NCBI GenBank assembly: GCA_011319805.1
Contig: SJRY01000281.1
Location: forward strand, 62,001 to 126,000
Source of the DNA: Macrocybe gigantea
Lineage: Eukaryota; Basidiomycota; Agaricomycetes; Agaricales; Callistosporiaceae
Direction of reading: 5' to 3'
Length of the DNA: 64,000 nt
Shown here: one piece after another, positions 30,997 to 42,335 of the stretch
How the letters are laid out: every line of letters starts with the position of its first letter
Numbering within the stretch: position 1 is the first letter of the stretch
Made by a program: the position numbers and the translations under genes
The notes under the pieces: model-generated
What the model saw: only the letters and a program-made list of their open reading frames with translations
Told to the model about the DNA's origin: nothing
The model's database searches: none

Positions 30997-33386
30997 ATAG
31001 CCCCCAGGACTTCCAAGACTAAATCTACTGCCTCTTCTGCTACAGCTCCTGTCTCTGCTGGCACTAGGTCAGCCTCTGCAGCCTCCAAGGCTACTGACAC
31101 AGGCCCTGCCACTAGATCAGCTTCAGCTGTGGCTAAACCAGTATTCACTGTCAAACCCAAGTCTGGGCAAGCCAAGGGAGCCAGGTATGTCTTCTATGTG
31201 CTCAAATCAGATGTATCACTAAAGATCTTCTCTAATCCTGTAGTAAAAAGACTTCTGCTCAACGAATTCAAGAGGATGCCTTAGCTGATGCAGCTGGGCA
31301 GCCTCACCTGACTCGGTATGTTCCCTTTCATCATATAGCTACCCTTTATTGATTCTATCTCATATTTAGCACTGAGCGCATCCTTGAAGAGAGTGGAATT
31401 TCAGTTGCTCTACCGCGCAGGTGTGGAGTCAGTTCTGCATCCAAGAAAGTTATTCCAGTTAAGGTAAATGAGACATCTGAGCAAGACAGTGAGGATGAAG
31501 GGGAAGAAGGAAAGGAAGGGTTGGCTAGGGAAGGTCAGATTGTTTTGATCATTTTTTTTTTCTGAAAAATCTGATGAGAAATCTTTTTAAAAAATTCAGA
31601 TGAAAATGACAAAGATCTCGAGGAGGACAAGAAGGAGGAAGAGGAGGAAAAGGAGAAGAAGAAAGGAAAAGGGAAGCAAAAGGGGATCATTCCGGACGAC
31701 GAGGATATGTTTTTTTTTTTTTTTTTTTAGAAATAAATTTGCAATTTATTCTTTCTGTTTAGAATCTGAGGACGAAGATAACGAGAATGATAAAGTAGTC
31801 AATGACCGAAATGAGGGTGAGCTTTGTTCAATTTCTTCACATTTAGCTTGGGAATTTCTGAATCATTTTGCTCAATGTTTTTAGATAATGAGTTGGGGCC
31901 AGTTGAGGATGATGGCATAGAGGATAAGGATGATATAGAGGCAGGGAAGGAAGAGGAGGCAGGGGAGGAAGAGGTGGTGGTTGAGAAAAGTGCAGAGGAT
32001 GTCAATCATGGCAAGTTTTCATTCCGATCTTGTATTTCTTTAATCTAAAATGTTTTAGATGACAATATGGACATCGACATAACCGATACACCTACCAAAG
32101 GTACCTTGGAGGCTACCCCATGTGGTAAAGATACCAAGCGAAAGGGTCGGGCATGCAGCAACTCTGATTCGAGTGAAAGCAAAATTCGCACGGCTAAGTC
32201 ATCTCGTCGTTCAACATCTCATAGTACTGCTACATCTTTCAACCATGAAGATGAATGATCCCTCTCTCCTGTAGAGCCACAAGGCTCTTCCCGTGCCCAG
32301 GGTGGTCTATTCCAAGGCAAGGCTGTTGGAAATGCACCCAACATTGCCGATCTTAGTATGTTCTTCAAGTTTTTCTAATAAATGATATACTAACGAGATA
32401 TCTCAGACCGTTTGACTCTCACCTCTGACCATCGTCAATCCGCAAAGGGCCAGGTTCTCATATATTCCTCTCGGGACAAGTCTGCTGAGCTGTTTGCTAT
32501 GAAGGCCCCATTTGAACCTGATCTTGGAGCTGTCTTGCAAAACCTCAGTGGCCGTTATTCTCCAATTTTGAGTATATTTCTTATTAGTTTGAATGTAATG
32601 ACAATCTAATTACATTTACTCTGTATTACAGAATCCAATAGTCATATCTTTGTCAAGGAAGAAGAATACTGGTCTCTCAAGGGCCGTTTGGATCAAATCA
32701 TAGGTGAAAATGAAGAAGCCGCATGGATTTCTCGTAATAATGTCATGACCTTATCAATCTGCATCGTAATTTTTCTTTTTTATGTTTAATATATGTTAAT
32801 GATTTGAAATTCTTGCCTAGGAATCTGACACTAGTGGCACCACTACTGGTAACGCCTCTGGCTCTATGTCTTCTACCTCAGGAAGTGTCTATCGCCATGT
32901 CAAGGCAGGATCTCTGGAAGAACGGATTGCAAAGATCCTTCAGATTCCTTCAGGTTTGACAAATCGTAGCAAACAAGATCTCCGCTTTTCTTTTGAGAAA
33001 TATATGGCTATTCAAAATGCCATGCAAGATATAAAGAACTTGGCCAAGACAGGAAAATGGACAGACAAAGTATATTTCTTATATTTTTTATTTGAAGTGA
33101 TTTTAATTATATTCTAGATTCCTGACGATCTTGTTTTCATCAATATCTTTGCATCCAAGTCTTCATATTACACTTACTATCGCAAGCACTTTCCTGAGGC
33201 CATGGACCATGAAGACATTTTCGGCTGGTTGAAAGGTGAAGATGGGATAACAGATAGCAGTATTTTTGGTTCAGGCATACGTCCCTTGTTTGACGCTTTG
33301 CGAAAGGTCTTGGATGAGTGCAAGAGAAGTGCTCAAAAGAAAGAGGCAAAGAGGGCCAAATCTCATAAGAAAAAGTGTTTGTAAGT
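30997..33386 (+). pseudogene. KDZ1 multi-exon gene upstream of the transposase
   Basis: Homologue of 60854-63246. Exon 1 encodes a Ser/Thr/Ala/Lys-rich segment; its start codon has become ATA (30997-30999) where KDZ2 has ATG. Next come short acidic exons separated by introns of about 50 bp, a basic segment (GKDTKRKGRACSNSDSS) and conserved exons with KGQVLIYSSRDKSAE, FVKEEEYWSLKGRLDQIIGENEEAAW, HVKAGSLEERIAKILQIPSGLT and YYTYYRKHFPEAMDHEDIFGWLKG. It ends in a Lys-rich stretch at TAA (33382-33384). I recognise no domain. It may be an accessory protein or the N-terminal half of the transposase, because the terminal TAA lies in a GTAAGT that could be a splice donor. Confidence 0.65.
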
Positions 33387-33423
33387 CAATATAACAAATG
33401 TACACCTGGGTTTTGATTGCAAT

Positions 33424-35831
33424 ATGCTTTTTTCGGTTTTTTTTTTGCTTTTTTTTGGGTTTAGTCTGGAAACATTTGTGTTTGCCCTGCAAGTCTGGAT
33501 TGCCCAACTCAAAGCTTTGTTGGGATGGATTATCTGCTTTATATTCTGGCTTTTGGCAACTCTGAGATCTCTATTGCCATCACAAGCAAGCTTTGCATCT
33601 CTGGCTGTTATGATTTTGCTCTGGCTAGGCATTTTGCCTTGTGTGGAAGCCAGCTCTGGATTGCCTAAGTAAGCATTTCCAAATGTTCGCTTCAGTATCT
33701 TTGCGGAATTTATTGAGCAGCAATTCAGCTCAAGGGTATCATTGGCAACTGTTTTAACAGTTCTTTTTGCCATGACATATAATATGGATTTATTAAATCT
33801 GCACCTGAAGCAGCAAGCATGATCTCGGACTGCTACGGCTTGGTTGACTGCTCTGTCTCGGGCTTTAAAAGACAGCCTTCAAGATGATTTTGCTCATCTT
33901 TTTCAGAAGAAGGAGATGGTATCCACTCTTGACGATGAGAAGACATCAAATATTTTAGCTGCAAAGCTTCATCTTTTGATCAATGTTCTTTTTGATCCCT
34001 TTGGAGACTCGGAGTTATAGGTCGTTGACGATGGCATTCTCAAGCCAATCCAGTTGATTTGTCCACAAACTGCTATATGTCAAAATTCTGCTTGCAAGCA
34101 CCAGTATTTGCTACAAAATACCAAAGTCCGTGATATTCCCCAGGTGAAATTGCTATATGGGAATCATTTGGTTCGGGATGCCTATATTCTCAGTGGCAAA
34201 TGCAGAGATTGCAAACAGATTTATTATGCGGATCATGAAGCATCCTTAATCCAGGGCCAGACTGCTCGGCATAGAGTCTATTTGAACTCTGCCAAATTTT
34301 TGAAAGTTGGCCAAACCTTTTGGGTTGATCGCAGCTTTTCAAATGCTGTCGTTCAAGTGATGTACAATTTTATGCATCACCATCATCTGTAGCATCGTTT
34401 TACAATAATGCATATTTGGAAAGATATGAGATCAACATTTCTAGGTGACAAGTTTGGCAATGCTTTGTCCAAGAATCTATCCACCAAGTATCGGAGTATT
34501 CAGATGATAGCTTTGCTACTATTGATGGACTTAATATTCAAGATACTATCAAGCAAGCTTTTGACCAGCTTGGCCAAGATGGTGTCATCAAGGGTGCTAA
34601 AGAACATGCATGTTCCGAGTGCACACATGAATATAAAGCAATCGCTGATAGGATTACAGCAGATGATCCTGCTGCAGTATTGGGAATTGATGAAAATCAT
34701 CGTGTCCCTCCTTTACAAGGAGAAAATGCTTATTTGGCTCTTCAAGATGCTGCAAATGCAAGAGCAATAGCTGAACGAGCTGCTAGGGCAGCCAATATTG
34801 ACAATAATGATGCAATGTATATTGATCAGGAGGAAGATGATGATGCTGCTCCTGTCAAGATGATTGTGATGGATGGAATTGTCATGGGACCTGCACATTG
34901 TGCATACAGAAATTGCAGCAATGCTTTAACGAATTATCACAATGGAGTCTTTTGTCAAGAACATGACAGACTATTGCAAGGATTATACCGTGTCAAAGAT
35001 TGCCCCAATCCTAAAGTCAGAAATACCCAAGCATGCAATGATCACCAAGGAGTTTGGTATTCATATCAAGTCAGATATGGCAAACAATCGCTTTTGGGTA
35101 TTCAGCACTTGATTAGATGGGGTGAAGAAGAATGACAAGATTGGCTTCCCCAGAGCACTCATGCAGTTCAGAGACATGATGAACCCAAGTCTCAAACTTA
35201 ACCAAGACTTCTGCATTATTTTAGTGCCGGGAAGTATTATTATATTGAAACAATTTGTTCACCCTGTGGAGTCATTGTGGCATGGACCAAATTTGATGTC
35301 TCAGAGTCACCCACCAATATTCTGAACTGGCTAGAAAAGGTCTATCCAGATACTGAAACTAGACCAGATTATATTTGCATTGACAAAGCTTGTCAAGTTT
35401 TGCACACAGCAATTGTCAATGGGAAATGGGATGACTGGAAGGACACAACACGGTTTATTGTGGATTCATATCATTATATCAATCACCGATCCACTGACTA
35501 TCTATGCCGCAAATGGTGTAATCCTGCACCATTGAATAGCTCTGCGCCAAATCTTATTGCAGTTGAAATTGATGCACATGGCAATGCACATTTCAAACGA
35601 GCATATAATACACAAGCATCTGAACAATTAAATGCTTGGATAGCAGGCTTTGAGCCTATTCTAAACAGAATGATGGTCTATAATTTCAACTGGACACTAC
35701 ATGTTTTGTTACTTCTTCATACTTGGAAAGTACTTCAAAAACAAGATAAAAAGACTGCTCAGAATATTATTCCAATTGATAGTGAAGAATTGGAAGAAGA
35801 ATTAGGCATTGAAATGGATATAGTACAATAG
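33424..35831 (+). pseudogene. KDZ transposase, CxC5/CxC6 class (KDZ1)
   Basis: Order of parts: a hydrophobic N-terminus (LLATLRSLLPSQASFASLAV), the LATVLTVLFAMTYN region (33.74-33.79 kb), a CxC5-type cluster (CPQTAICQNSACKHQ... GKCRDCKQIYYADHE, 34.06-34.24 kb) and a further CSEC. A CxC6-type cluster follows (CAYRNCSNALTNYHNGVFCQEH... CNDHQGVW, 34.90-35.07 kb), then the KDZ core: ICIDKACQV, RFIVDSYHYINHRSTD, LCRKWCNPAP and YNTQASEQLNAWIAGFE. The last frame, 35277-35831, is intact to its stop. Stops at 33670-33672 (CAA in KDZ2), about 33.82, 34.02 and 34.39 kb, plus frame changes near 34.5 and 35.13 kb, make it a pseudogene. It would cut and join transposon ends. Confidence 0.8.
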
Positions 35832-35879
35832 TCTCTTGGATAGGAGTTTTTGTATGTCTTATATCAATAAATGTTCAAC

Positions 35880-36932
35880 TTTGCAGCATAAAAATATCAA
35901 TTCCTACTGGAGTCTACAAGGAGTCCTGGTAGAGTTCCTGTGCAGTTCTTGTAGAATCCTGCTAGAATCTCATAAGACGTTATAGGTATATATTGCTACA
36001 ATGCTGTTAGTTTTACCTTGAGTTCTTGAGGAGTCTTTGTGGAGTTTTTGTGGAGTTCTTATAGAGGTCTTATGGAGTTCTTGGAGAGTTCTTGTAGAAT
36101 TCTTTGCTAATACTCATAAAGTTTTGCTAGAGTACTTGTAATGTCCTTGTAGAGTCCTCATAACATTCTCATAGAGTTCTTGTAGAGTTCTTTTCTAATT
36201 CTCATAATGTTTTGTTAGAGTACTCATAATGTCCTTGTATAGTTCTCATAATGTCCTTGTAGAGTTTTACTGGAGTCCTTGTAGCATCCTTATGATGTTT
36301 CCTTTGATTTCTATTGAGATCTGTTTGCAATCCTCATAACATCCTTCTAGAGTTTTACTGGAGACCTTGTAAATTTCTTGTGGAGTGCTGTCAGAATCTT
36401 GCTGGAATTCTGTTAAATTCCTGGTGCAGTCCTTGTAAAGTCCTTCGAAAGCTGTGTTGATGTTCCTGTCAAGTCCTTGTATAGTTGTATTAAAATCCTT
36501 GTTAAGTCCTTATAAAAATCTATTAAAGTTCTTGTTGGGTCCTTGTTGGGTCCTCCCAGGATCCTGCTGGAGTTCTGCTGGAGTCATGTTAAAGTCCTGG
36601 TTGAGTCCTATTAGAGTCCTCCTCGTAAAAATCCTGGATGAGTCCTTGCCAAGTTCTGCAGTAGTCCTGATTGAGTACTCCTAGAATCCTTCTAATCTCT
36701 GCAGTAGTCCTGGTTGAAGTCCTTCTGAACTCCTTCTGAATGCCTTCTAAAGTCCTTCTAGAGTTGTAGCAGAACTTAACATTTCTAGTTCTACTGGAGT
36801 CCTTGTAGAATCCTCCTAATGTCCTAATAATATATATATTGGACCCAACCAGGACCCAACCAGGACTCAACGAGGACTTTACACAAACTCCAGAAACTCA
36901 GCAAGGACTCAACAGGGACTCAACAGGAATGC
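35880..36932. repeat. KDZ1 right subterminal short-repeat array
   Basis: About 1 kb of degenerate repeats of GAGTCCTTGTAGAGTTCTTG type, mostly 15-25 bp per unit, the reverse complement of the left array. It is over twice as long as the left one. No coding frame is credible. It stops about 30 bp before the transposon end. Confidence 0.75.
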
Positions 36933-36970
36933 CAGGAGGAATGGGGGGAGTGTCATGTACTCGTACCTAT

Positions 36971-38513
36971 AATAAATACAACTAGTCCGACCAAAACCAG
37001 ACTGAGGAGATATACATAGAGGGCGCACTAACCCTGTTCTCTCGTGCCTACGCCCAAGCCGCTTAGGCTCGTGCTCATGCTAACTTGCCCGCTCGACCTG
37101 CATCCCTCAGCTCCTAGAAGCTGGATGTGGTCAGTTCCACGTAAAGGGTCCAAAAGGGCCCATAACACCAGATGTCGCAGAGCCTGCGATACACAATGAA
37201 GCTGGGTGTTCGCTTTCATCAAACACTCTATTGAATTGATGCTCTAGGTCCCCAGCCCAAAGGCTAGCTGCAGTTAATTCCGCGCAAAGGCCCCATGAAG
37301 AGCCATAACCCGAGTATCCCCTGCTGTGAAGGGGCAGTTACCCGCCCTCCAGATCCAGAATAAAAGCACCTGCTGCCTTGCTTGATGTGAGGTACTTAAC
37401 AAACCAGGAATGCACAAAGGCATTGTACTGGCATTTGGTTGGCCTGGTCCAATTATGGTACAGGGTCATAACATGAACGGGTCTTCAAGCCCTCGTCCGC
37501 AGGAGCATTCATTGCTCTCGACAAAGTTGAACCGCGCTTGATACACATTGATCGGCGTGTGTCCGCATGCAATGCAACAGCACTGAGCAAACAACTTGTT
37601 GCCTGTCACCAATTTCATGAAGCCCATTCTTTTATGAAATGGATGCTCATAGGACTCTGGCTTTCCTGCATCATGGAATCGAAGCATGGAGGCACCAATG
37701 TATTTCTTGATTCCAGAGTGGTGGAACCAAGAGGTGTGCATATCATCATCTGCCTCCTTGCGGAGTGCATCTGTGGTGTAGAGGGGATGGGGTCCCAGAG
37801 GAACGTTGAGCTCATGAGCAGAATTGTGTGCTTCAACCTGAATAGCCCACTTCCATTAGGAGGGGACGTGCCAGAATGTAATCTGGTGCAGCTCAGACTG
37901 GGAAAGCCAGGCATGCAGTGAAGTGCACAGGGCAATAGAGTGTGATTGTGCAGAGTGGGGGTTGCAATTGACAATGCGGTTAATGGCATTCATCGAGTTG
38001 AGGAAGCACACGATGGATGTAGCTCCATTCTGTGTGATAGCCTTTTGAATTGACATACACAATCCAATTAGCTCAGAGTCATCGCTTGTCGCTTTACTGA
38101 CAGGCTGACGAGTTTCAAAAACAAGCGTATTGCCTCAGTAGATCCGAGACAAATACACTGATTGCCTACATGTATCTGCTTTCATGGGCATGGCACCATC
38201 ACTACTGGTATATACACAATTAGGCTCAAGCTGGCACTCAATGAGCACCTGTTCGAGCGATACATGATAAGCCTTGATAGAGTCTTCATCTCTGCCAAGC
38301 AGCTTATGGATCTCAAGGCGACTGCTGAATTCATCAATGAGCCACCTGCCTGGATTATTCGCATCAGTGAAGTAGTCCATGGACATGAAGTTAGGTGGTT
38401 TAAGGTCCACCAAGTCCTTGAGAGGAGACTTGAGTGCACTGCACTGCCTGTCCGATAGAGAGGCCAGGTTTTTTGACCTCGAAGGATCACCCCCTGCCTG
38501 TGGTGGGGTGGTT
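36971..38513 (-). pseudogene. LINE copy O: RNase H and C-terminal domain with 3' UTR
   Basis: From 38513 the minus strand reads through PSRSKNLASLSDRQCSALKS, the DYFTDANNPGRWLIDE region and an RNase H start VYTSSDGA (TGA at 38135-38137). Then come LIGLCMSIQKA, FLNSMNA, FWHVPS, the C-terminal domain to about 37466 and the 3' UTR to 36971. It is nearly the same as 20.35-21.29 kb in copy L, including the same TGA in RNase H. Confidence 0.85.
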
Positions 38514-39680
38514 CTGGGGCATACTTTGAAACAATCTGCAGCAGGCTGAACAGGTTCAGAATGCAACACAGACTTTGATCGATGCAATCAAAGAAGAACT
38601 GGATTTAGGCAAGAAGCCTCAAAGAATGAAATTGGAACCACCAGATTCATATAAAGAGGAACTCGGCTTGATCGGAAGTTGGCTTTGACGAATGGAAGTC
38701 TACTTCGATAAAGAAGAGATAATCACCAAATGGGATATGATAACCTATGCATTGCAACAGATCATAGGAGGCAAGGCCAAACATGCACAGAACTGAGTGG
38801 ACTCCAAGCTACAAGAGTGGCTTGAGTTCAAAATGGAATTGAATGGACATAGGCAGGAATTCAGATTCCATTCCACCTATGACAACTGGGAACATGGATG
38901 TGTCATTACGCCGGCAATGGCTAACACTCCGGAGGTCAGAACGAACCCGCTTGGACATCTTCTACCATTCAAGGACTGAGAAGACTTCAAGGCAGAAGCC
39001 AGGGAGTTCTTCATGACTATGGAAACATGGAATGATGCAATCATTCGAATTAAAGGACTGTCGCAACACGATGACTAGTTGAGGACTACATCATTGAATT
39101 CCAGAGCTGGGCTCCCTTGATGGAATACAACAACATTACCCTTATCAACATCTTTAAACATGGACTCGACCAGGCGCTCGGATGACACATTATCAAACTA
39201 GGAGGTGTCCATGAGGAGGACATCGACTGGTGGTATAAACATGTGATGAAACTGGACCAACAATATTGCCAGGCCTAAAAGGAATTTAGTGTGAAGGAGC
39301 GATTCGCTCCCAAACAAACTCAAAACCGGCACAGGAGGCAACAGCACCTAAAGGGCAAACTTCGGCACTAGCAATCAGTAATGCTCAAGGATGGCCTGAC
39401 CCTGATGCTATGGATGTTGACCGGATGAGGTGCAAAGGTCGCTGCTTCCAGTGTGGTGAGAAAGGACACATCAGATGTAACTGCCCAATGAACCCCCAGC
39501 CGAAATATGTTACAAGGAACATAGATACTAAGGACGAACCTGCCACTGCCCATATTGAAGAACTTAAACAGGGTTTTCAATAGAGCTGGGAAGAAGCACT
39601 GCTTCGCTGGCTGACTATGTATCATCGAGTATTAATATAAGAGACATTTCCAATCTTAAAGAATACTTTAAACGAGAAGG
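38514..39680 (+). pseudogene. Ty3 element P: gag
   Basis: Continues the frame broken at 28550. Read with stops: a coiled region (AEQVQNATQTLIDAIKEEL), a capsid-like region with W-rich segments (GLIGSWL, near 38.67 kb; FFMTMETWNDAI near 39.02 kb) and one zinc knuckle, CFQCGEKGHIRCNC (39448-39489). At least six in-frame stops are present, several where TGG or CGA is expected. Gag would form the capsid of the retrotransposon particle. Confidence 0.75.
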
Positions 39681-39683
39681 TGC

Positions 39684-40400
39684 ATGAGAGTTCAGTCTCG
39701 TAAAAGGATACACTCTACCCTGGATAGCTCAGCAGATTTATCAGCAGGACGAGTCCAGAGCATACTTGATCTTAAGGCATGGACAGACCAATCGCGACAA
39801 AAGGACATCTCTTTGGAGAGGCTTCGTGAGATCAACCAAATGAATGACTATGATGCACTCCATACATTGTTCAACCTCAGACAGAAGCCACAATTTGTCA
39901 GAGGCAGAAACAGAAACCAAATGGATATACTCTTGATGATCACGACCCTGGATACTGGATGGATATATAGCATGAAAGCCTTGCTTGATACGGAATGCAC
40001 CGGATCTTGCATAGACCAGAAGTTCATTAAGGAAAAGGAAATCAATACAAAGAGATATCTATCCCTATCCCAGTCCACAACACAGACAGAACCTGTAACA
40101 TGGCGGGCGGGCGACATAAGAGAATATATTGAGTTAAGAGTCCGGATCCAAGACCACATTGAGCAAATAATCTTTTCAGTTACTGAACTCAGAAAGGGCC
40201 AGATCTTTATCGGTTATGAGTGGGTTAAATGTCACAACCCTCGAATCAATTGGAGAACAGAAAGATTACATTTGATCGATGCTCTGAAGAGTGTCAGTGG
40301 ATTGTCTGAATGGGAAACTCTGAAGATGATGACACTTCTGTCGAGACAACGAGGTGGACTTCGAGAATGGAGAGAAACTCTTGATGATCACATGAACTGA
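39684..40400 (+). pseudogene. Ty3 element P: protease region
   Basis: An open frame of 238 residues. It has a retroviral-type aspartic protease start ALLDTECTGSCID, where the usual catalytic triad DTG/DSG reads DTE, so the active site is damaged. Later GQIFIGYEWVKCHNPRINW resembles the flap-distal LG-x-DWL part. Upstream, a Leu/Arg-rich segment belongs to the gag-protease linker. Confidence 0.7.
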
Positions 40401-40439
40401 GAATTCCATCTTAGAGCTTTCAGATGACAGCTTCCAAAC

Positions 40440-41783
40440 TGGCAGAAGCGACGGCAAAAGTAACAAAGGCTAAAACCTTTAAGAAAATCGTACTGAAAGA
40501 GTACCACTGTTTCAAGGATTCAGTATTCGGAAAAGAGTTGTTCGATAAACTACCACTGTGATGACCTTGGGACTATGTGATCGAACTCATTCCAGAAGCT
40601 AAACTCCAGGATTGCAAGGTTTATCCCTTGACGCTAGATGAGCAAAAAACAGTTAGATGCCTTTTTAGATGAAAATCTAAATACCAGACGAATCAGACCA
40701 TCGAAGTTGCCAATGGCCTCGCCTTTTCTTTCTTTCTGAAAAAGAAGGACAGATTCCTATGACCTGTACAGGACTATCGGAAACTAAATGACATGATGAT
40801 AAAGAACAAGTACCTGCTCCTCCTGATCCAAGAGTTAATCAACAAACTAAAGGAAGCAAAATTCTTTATGAAGCTTGACATTCCAATGGGGATATAACAA
40901 CATCCGCATGAAAGAAGGCGATGAATGGAAAGCTGCATTCCGGACAAACCGGAGAATGTTCAAACCTCTGGTCATGTTCTTCGGACTGACGAATTCACCA
41001 GCTACCTTCTAAACCATGATGAACACGATCTTAAGGATGAAATTGATCAGGGATATGTAGTCATTTATATGGATGACATTCTTATCTTCAACAAAGATTT
41101 GAATGAACACAAATGACTTGTTCAACACGTGCTGGAAAAGCTAAAAGATAATAAGCTTTACCTGAAACTCGAAAAATGCTCGTTTTATTAATTGAAAGTA
41201 GAGTACCTTGGAATGATTGTCTCAGAAAATGGCATTAAGATGGATCCCATTAAAGTCAAAGGCGTCAAAGGATGGCCGAAACCCACTTGCAAAAGGGATG
41301 TCCAACAATTCTTAGGCTTTTGCAATTTCTATCAGCACTTCATCGAAGGATTCGCAAAGATCGCGAAGCCCTTGATAGAGCTAACCAGAAAAGCAACTGG
41401 ACATGGAGAAAAGTCCAAAATGATGCATTTGATGGATTAAAGAATCAGATCTGCTCAGCTCCGATCATTGCAATGCTCCGAGATGATGGAAAGTTCTGAA
41501 TGAAAGTCAATGCCTCGAACTACACAATAGAAGGTGTCCTTTCTCAGGAACAATCTAATGGTACTTGGAGACCGGTGGCTTTTATATCAAAGTCATTGAA
41601 TCTGATGGAACAGAACTACAAGATCTATGATAAAGAGATGCTCGCGATCATGACTGGACTTGAGGAATGGTGCCAATACCTTTGCAGCACTAAACAGAAA
41701 TTCAAGATTTGGACAGACTATAAGAACCTTGAATATTTCTGGAAGCCTCAGAAGCTGAATTGCAGACAAGCTTGCTAGATCTC
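40440..41783 (+). pseudogene. Ty3 element P: reverse transcriptase and RNase H
   Basis: RT motifs in order: FFLKKKD, VQDYRKLN, MKLDI, the catalytic YMDD (41066-41077, intact), LEKCSFY, LGMIVSENGIKMDP and the FLGFCNFYQHFIEGFAKIAKPL hinge. RNase H: VNASNYTIEGVLSQ (first aspartate replaced by asparagine), FISKSLNLMEQNYKIYDKEMLAI. It breaks at 41783 after CRQA and a damaged Arg-Trp pair (TGC TAG at 41773-41778); ISELQDYDF follows at about 52567, after KDZ3. Several in-frame stops show it is dead. Confidence 0.85.
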
Positions 41784-41925
41784 CACTTGTAGCTCGTACT
41801 TTTGTTAACAATACCAGAGCAAGTGCCGACAGGCCATTGTGTATAATGCCAATGACTTTATGACAATAACAATTGTAATACATGCCAGACAGATAGAGAA
41901 GGAGATTGTAAATAGTCTGGAGAGG
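41784..41925 (+). repeat. KDZ3 left terminal inverted repeat
   Basis: Pairs with the reverse complement of about 52425-52563. The stretch from GTACTTTTGTTAACAAT to GAGAAGGAGATTGTAAAT is nearly identical on both sides; the outermost ~12 bp are more diverged. Confidence 0.85.
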
Positions 41926-42335
41926 GATGTTAATGATTGTAAATGATCTGGGATTGTAAATGATTGTAAAATGCTCTGGAAACTTATTGTTAATGATTGT
42001 AAATGCTCTAGAAAGTGATTGTAAATGATTGTAAATGGTTTAGGAGGGGATTGTAAATGATTGTAAATGGTTGGAAAGTGATTGTTAATGATTGTAAATA
42101 CTCTGGACAGTTATTGTTAATAATTGTAAATGGTTGGAAACTTATTGTAAATGATTGTAAATGGTCTAGGAGGGGATTGTCAATGATTGTAAATAATCTG
42201 GGAGGGGATTGTAAATGATTGTGAATAGTTGAAAAGTATTGTTAATGATTGTAAATGCTCTGGAGAGGGATTGTTAATGATTGTCAATAATTCTCACTTG
42301 ACTCAGGGTGATCATCAATCATTGTCAATGGTGAG
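41926..42335. repeat. KDZ3 left subterminal array
   Basis: Tandem ATTGTTAATGATTGTAAATG units joined by GGTCTGGGAGG-like or GGTTGGAAAG-like spacers, about 30-35 bp per unit. The reverse complement fills 51600-52440. Probably transposase-binding sites; not coding. Confidence 0.8.

Larger units (their letters stand above)
28632..36962 (+). mobile_element. KDZ transposon 1 (CxC5/CxC6 class), complete with both ends
   Basis: An 8,331-bp DNA transposon with visible ends. Left end GAGCCCATGACACTCCCCC; right end, read inward, GAGTACATGACACTCCCCC. It is flanked by the identical 8-bp GTACCTAT (28624-28631 and 36963-36970) inside the tail of LINE O. The target AGGTACCTATAATAAATAC is known from other LINE copies, so the empty site is predictable. 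Contents: short-repeat arrays inside both ends, a tRNA-like sequence, a hairpin, a GC-rich minisatellite, a multi-exon gene and a KDZ transposase gene. Both genes carry stops, so this copy is not autonomous. Confidence 0.9.
28551..38513 (-). mobile_element. LINE copy O inside element P, itself split by KDZ1
   Basis: A minus-strand, 5'-truncated LINE in two pieces: 36963-38513 (RNase H, C-terminal domain, 3' UTR) and 28551-28631 (last tail bases and poly(A), read as poly(T)). The flanks repeat CTGGGGCACACT (28539-28550) and CTGGGGCATACT (38514-38525), a TSD of at least 12 bp with one mismatch. Removing O restores the gag frame of element P. The sequence between the pieces is the KDZ1 transposon. 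Confidence 0.85.

Noticed and set aside
33424..33672. A separate membrane protein gene (hydrophobic ORF)
   Set aside because: The hydrophobic segment is kept in the same place and frame in KDZ2, where it continues into the transposase; the stop at 33670 is a point change from CAA.
35880..36932. Regularly spaced repeats as a satellite or CRISPR-like array
   Set aside because: They are bounded by the KDZ1 end and mirrored at its left end, so they belong to the transposon.
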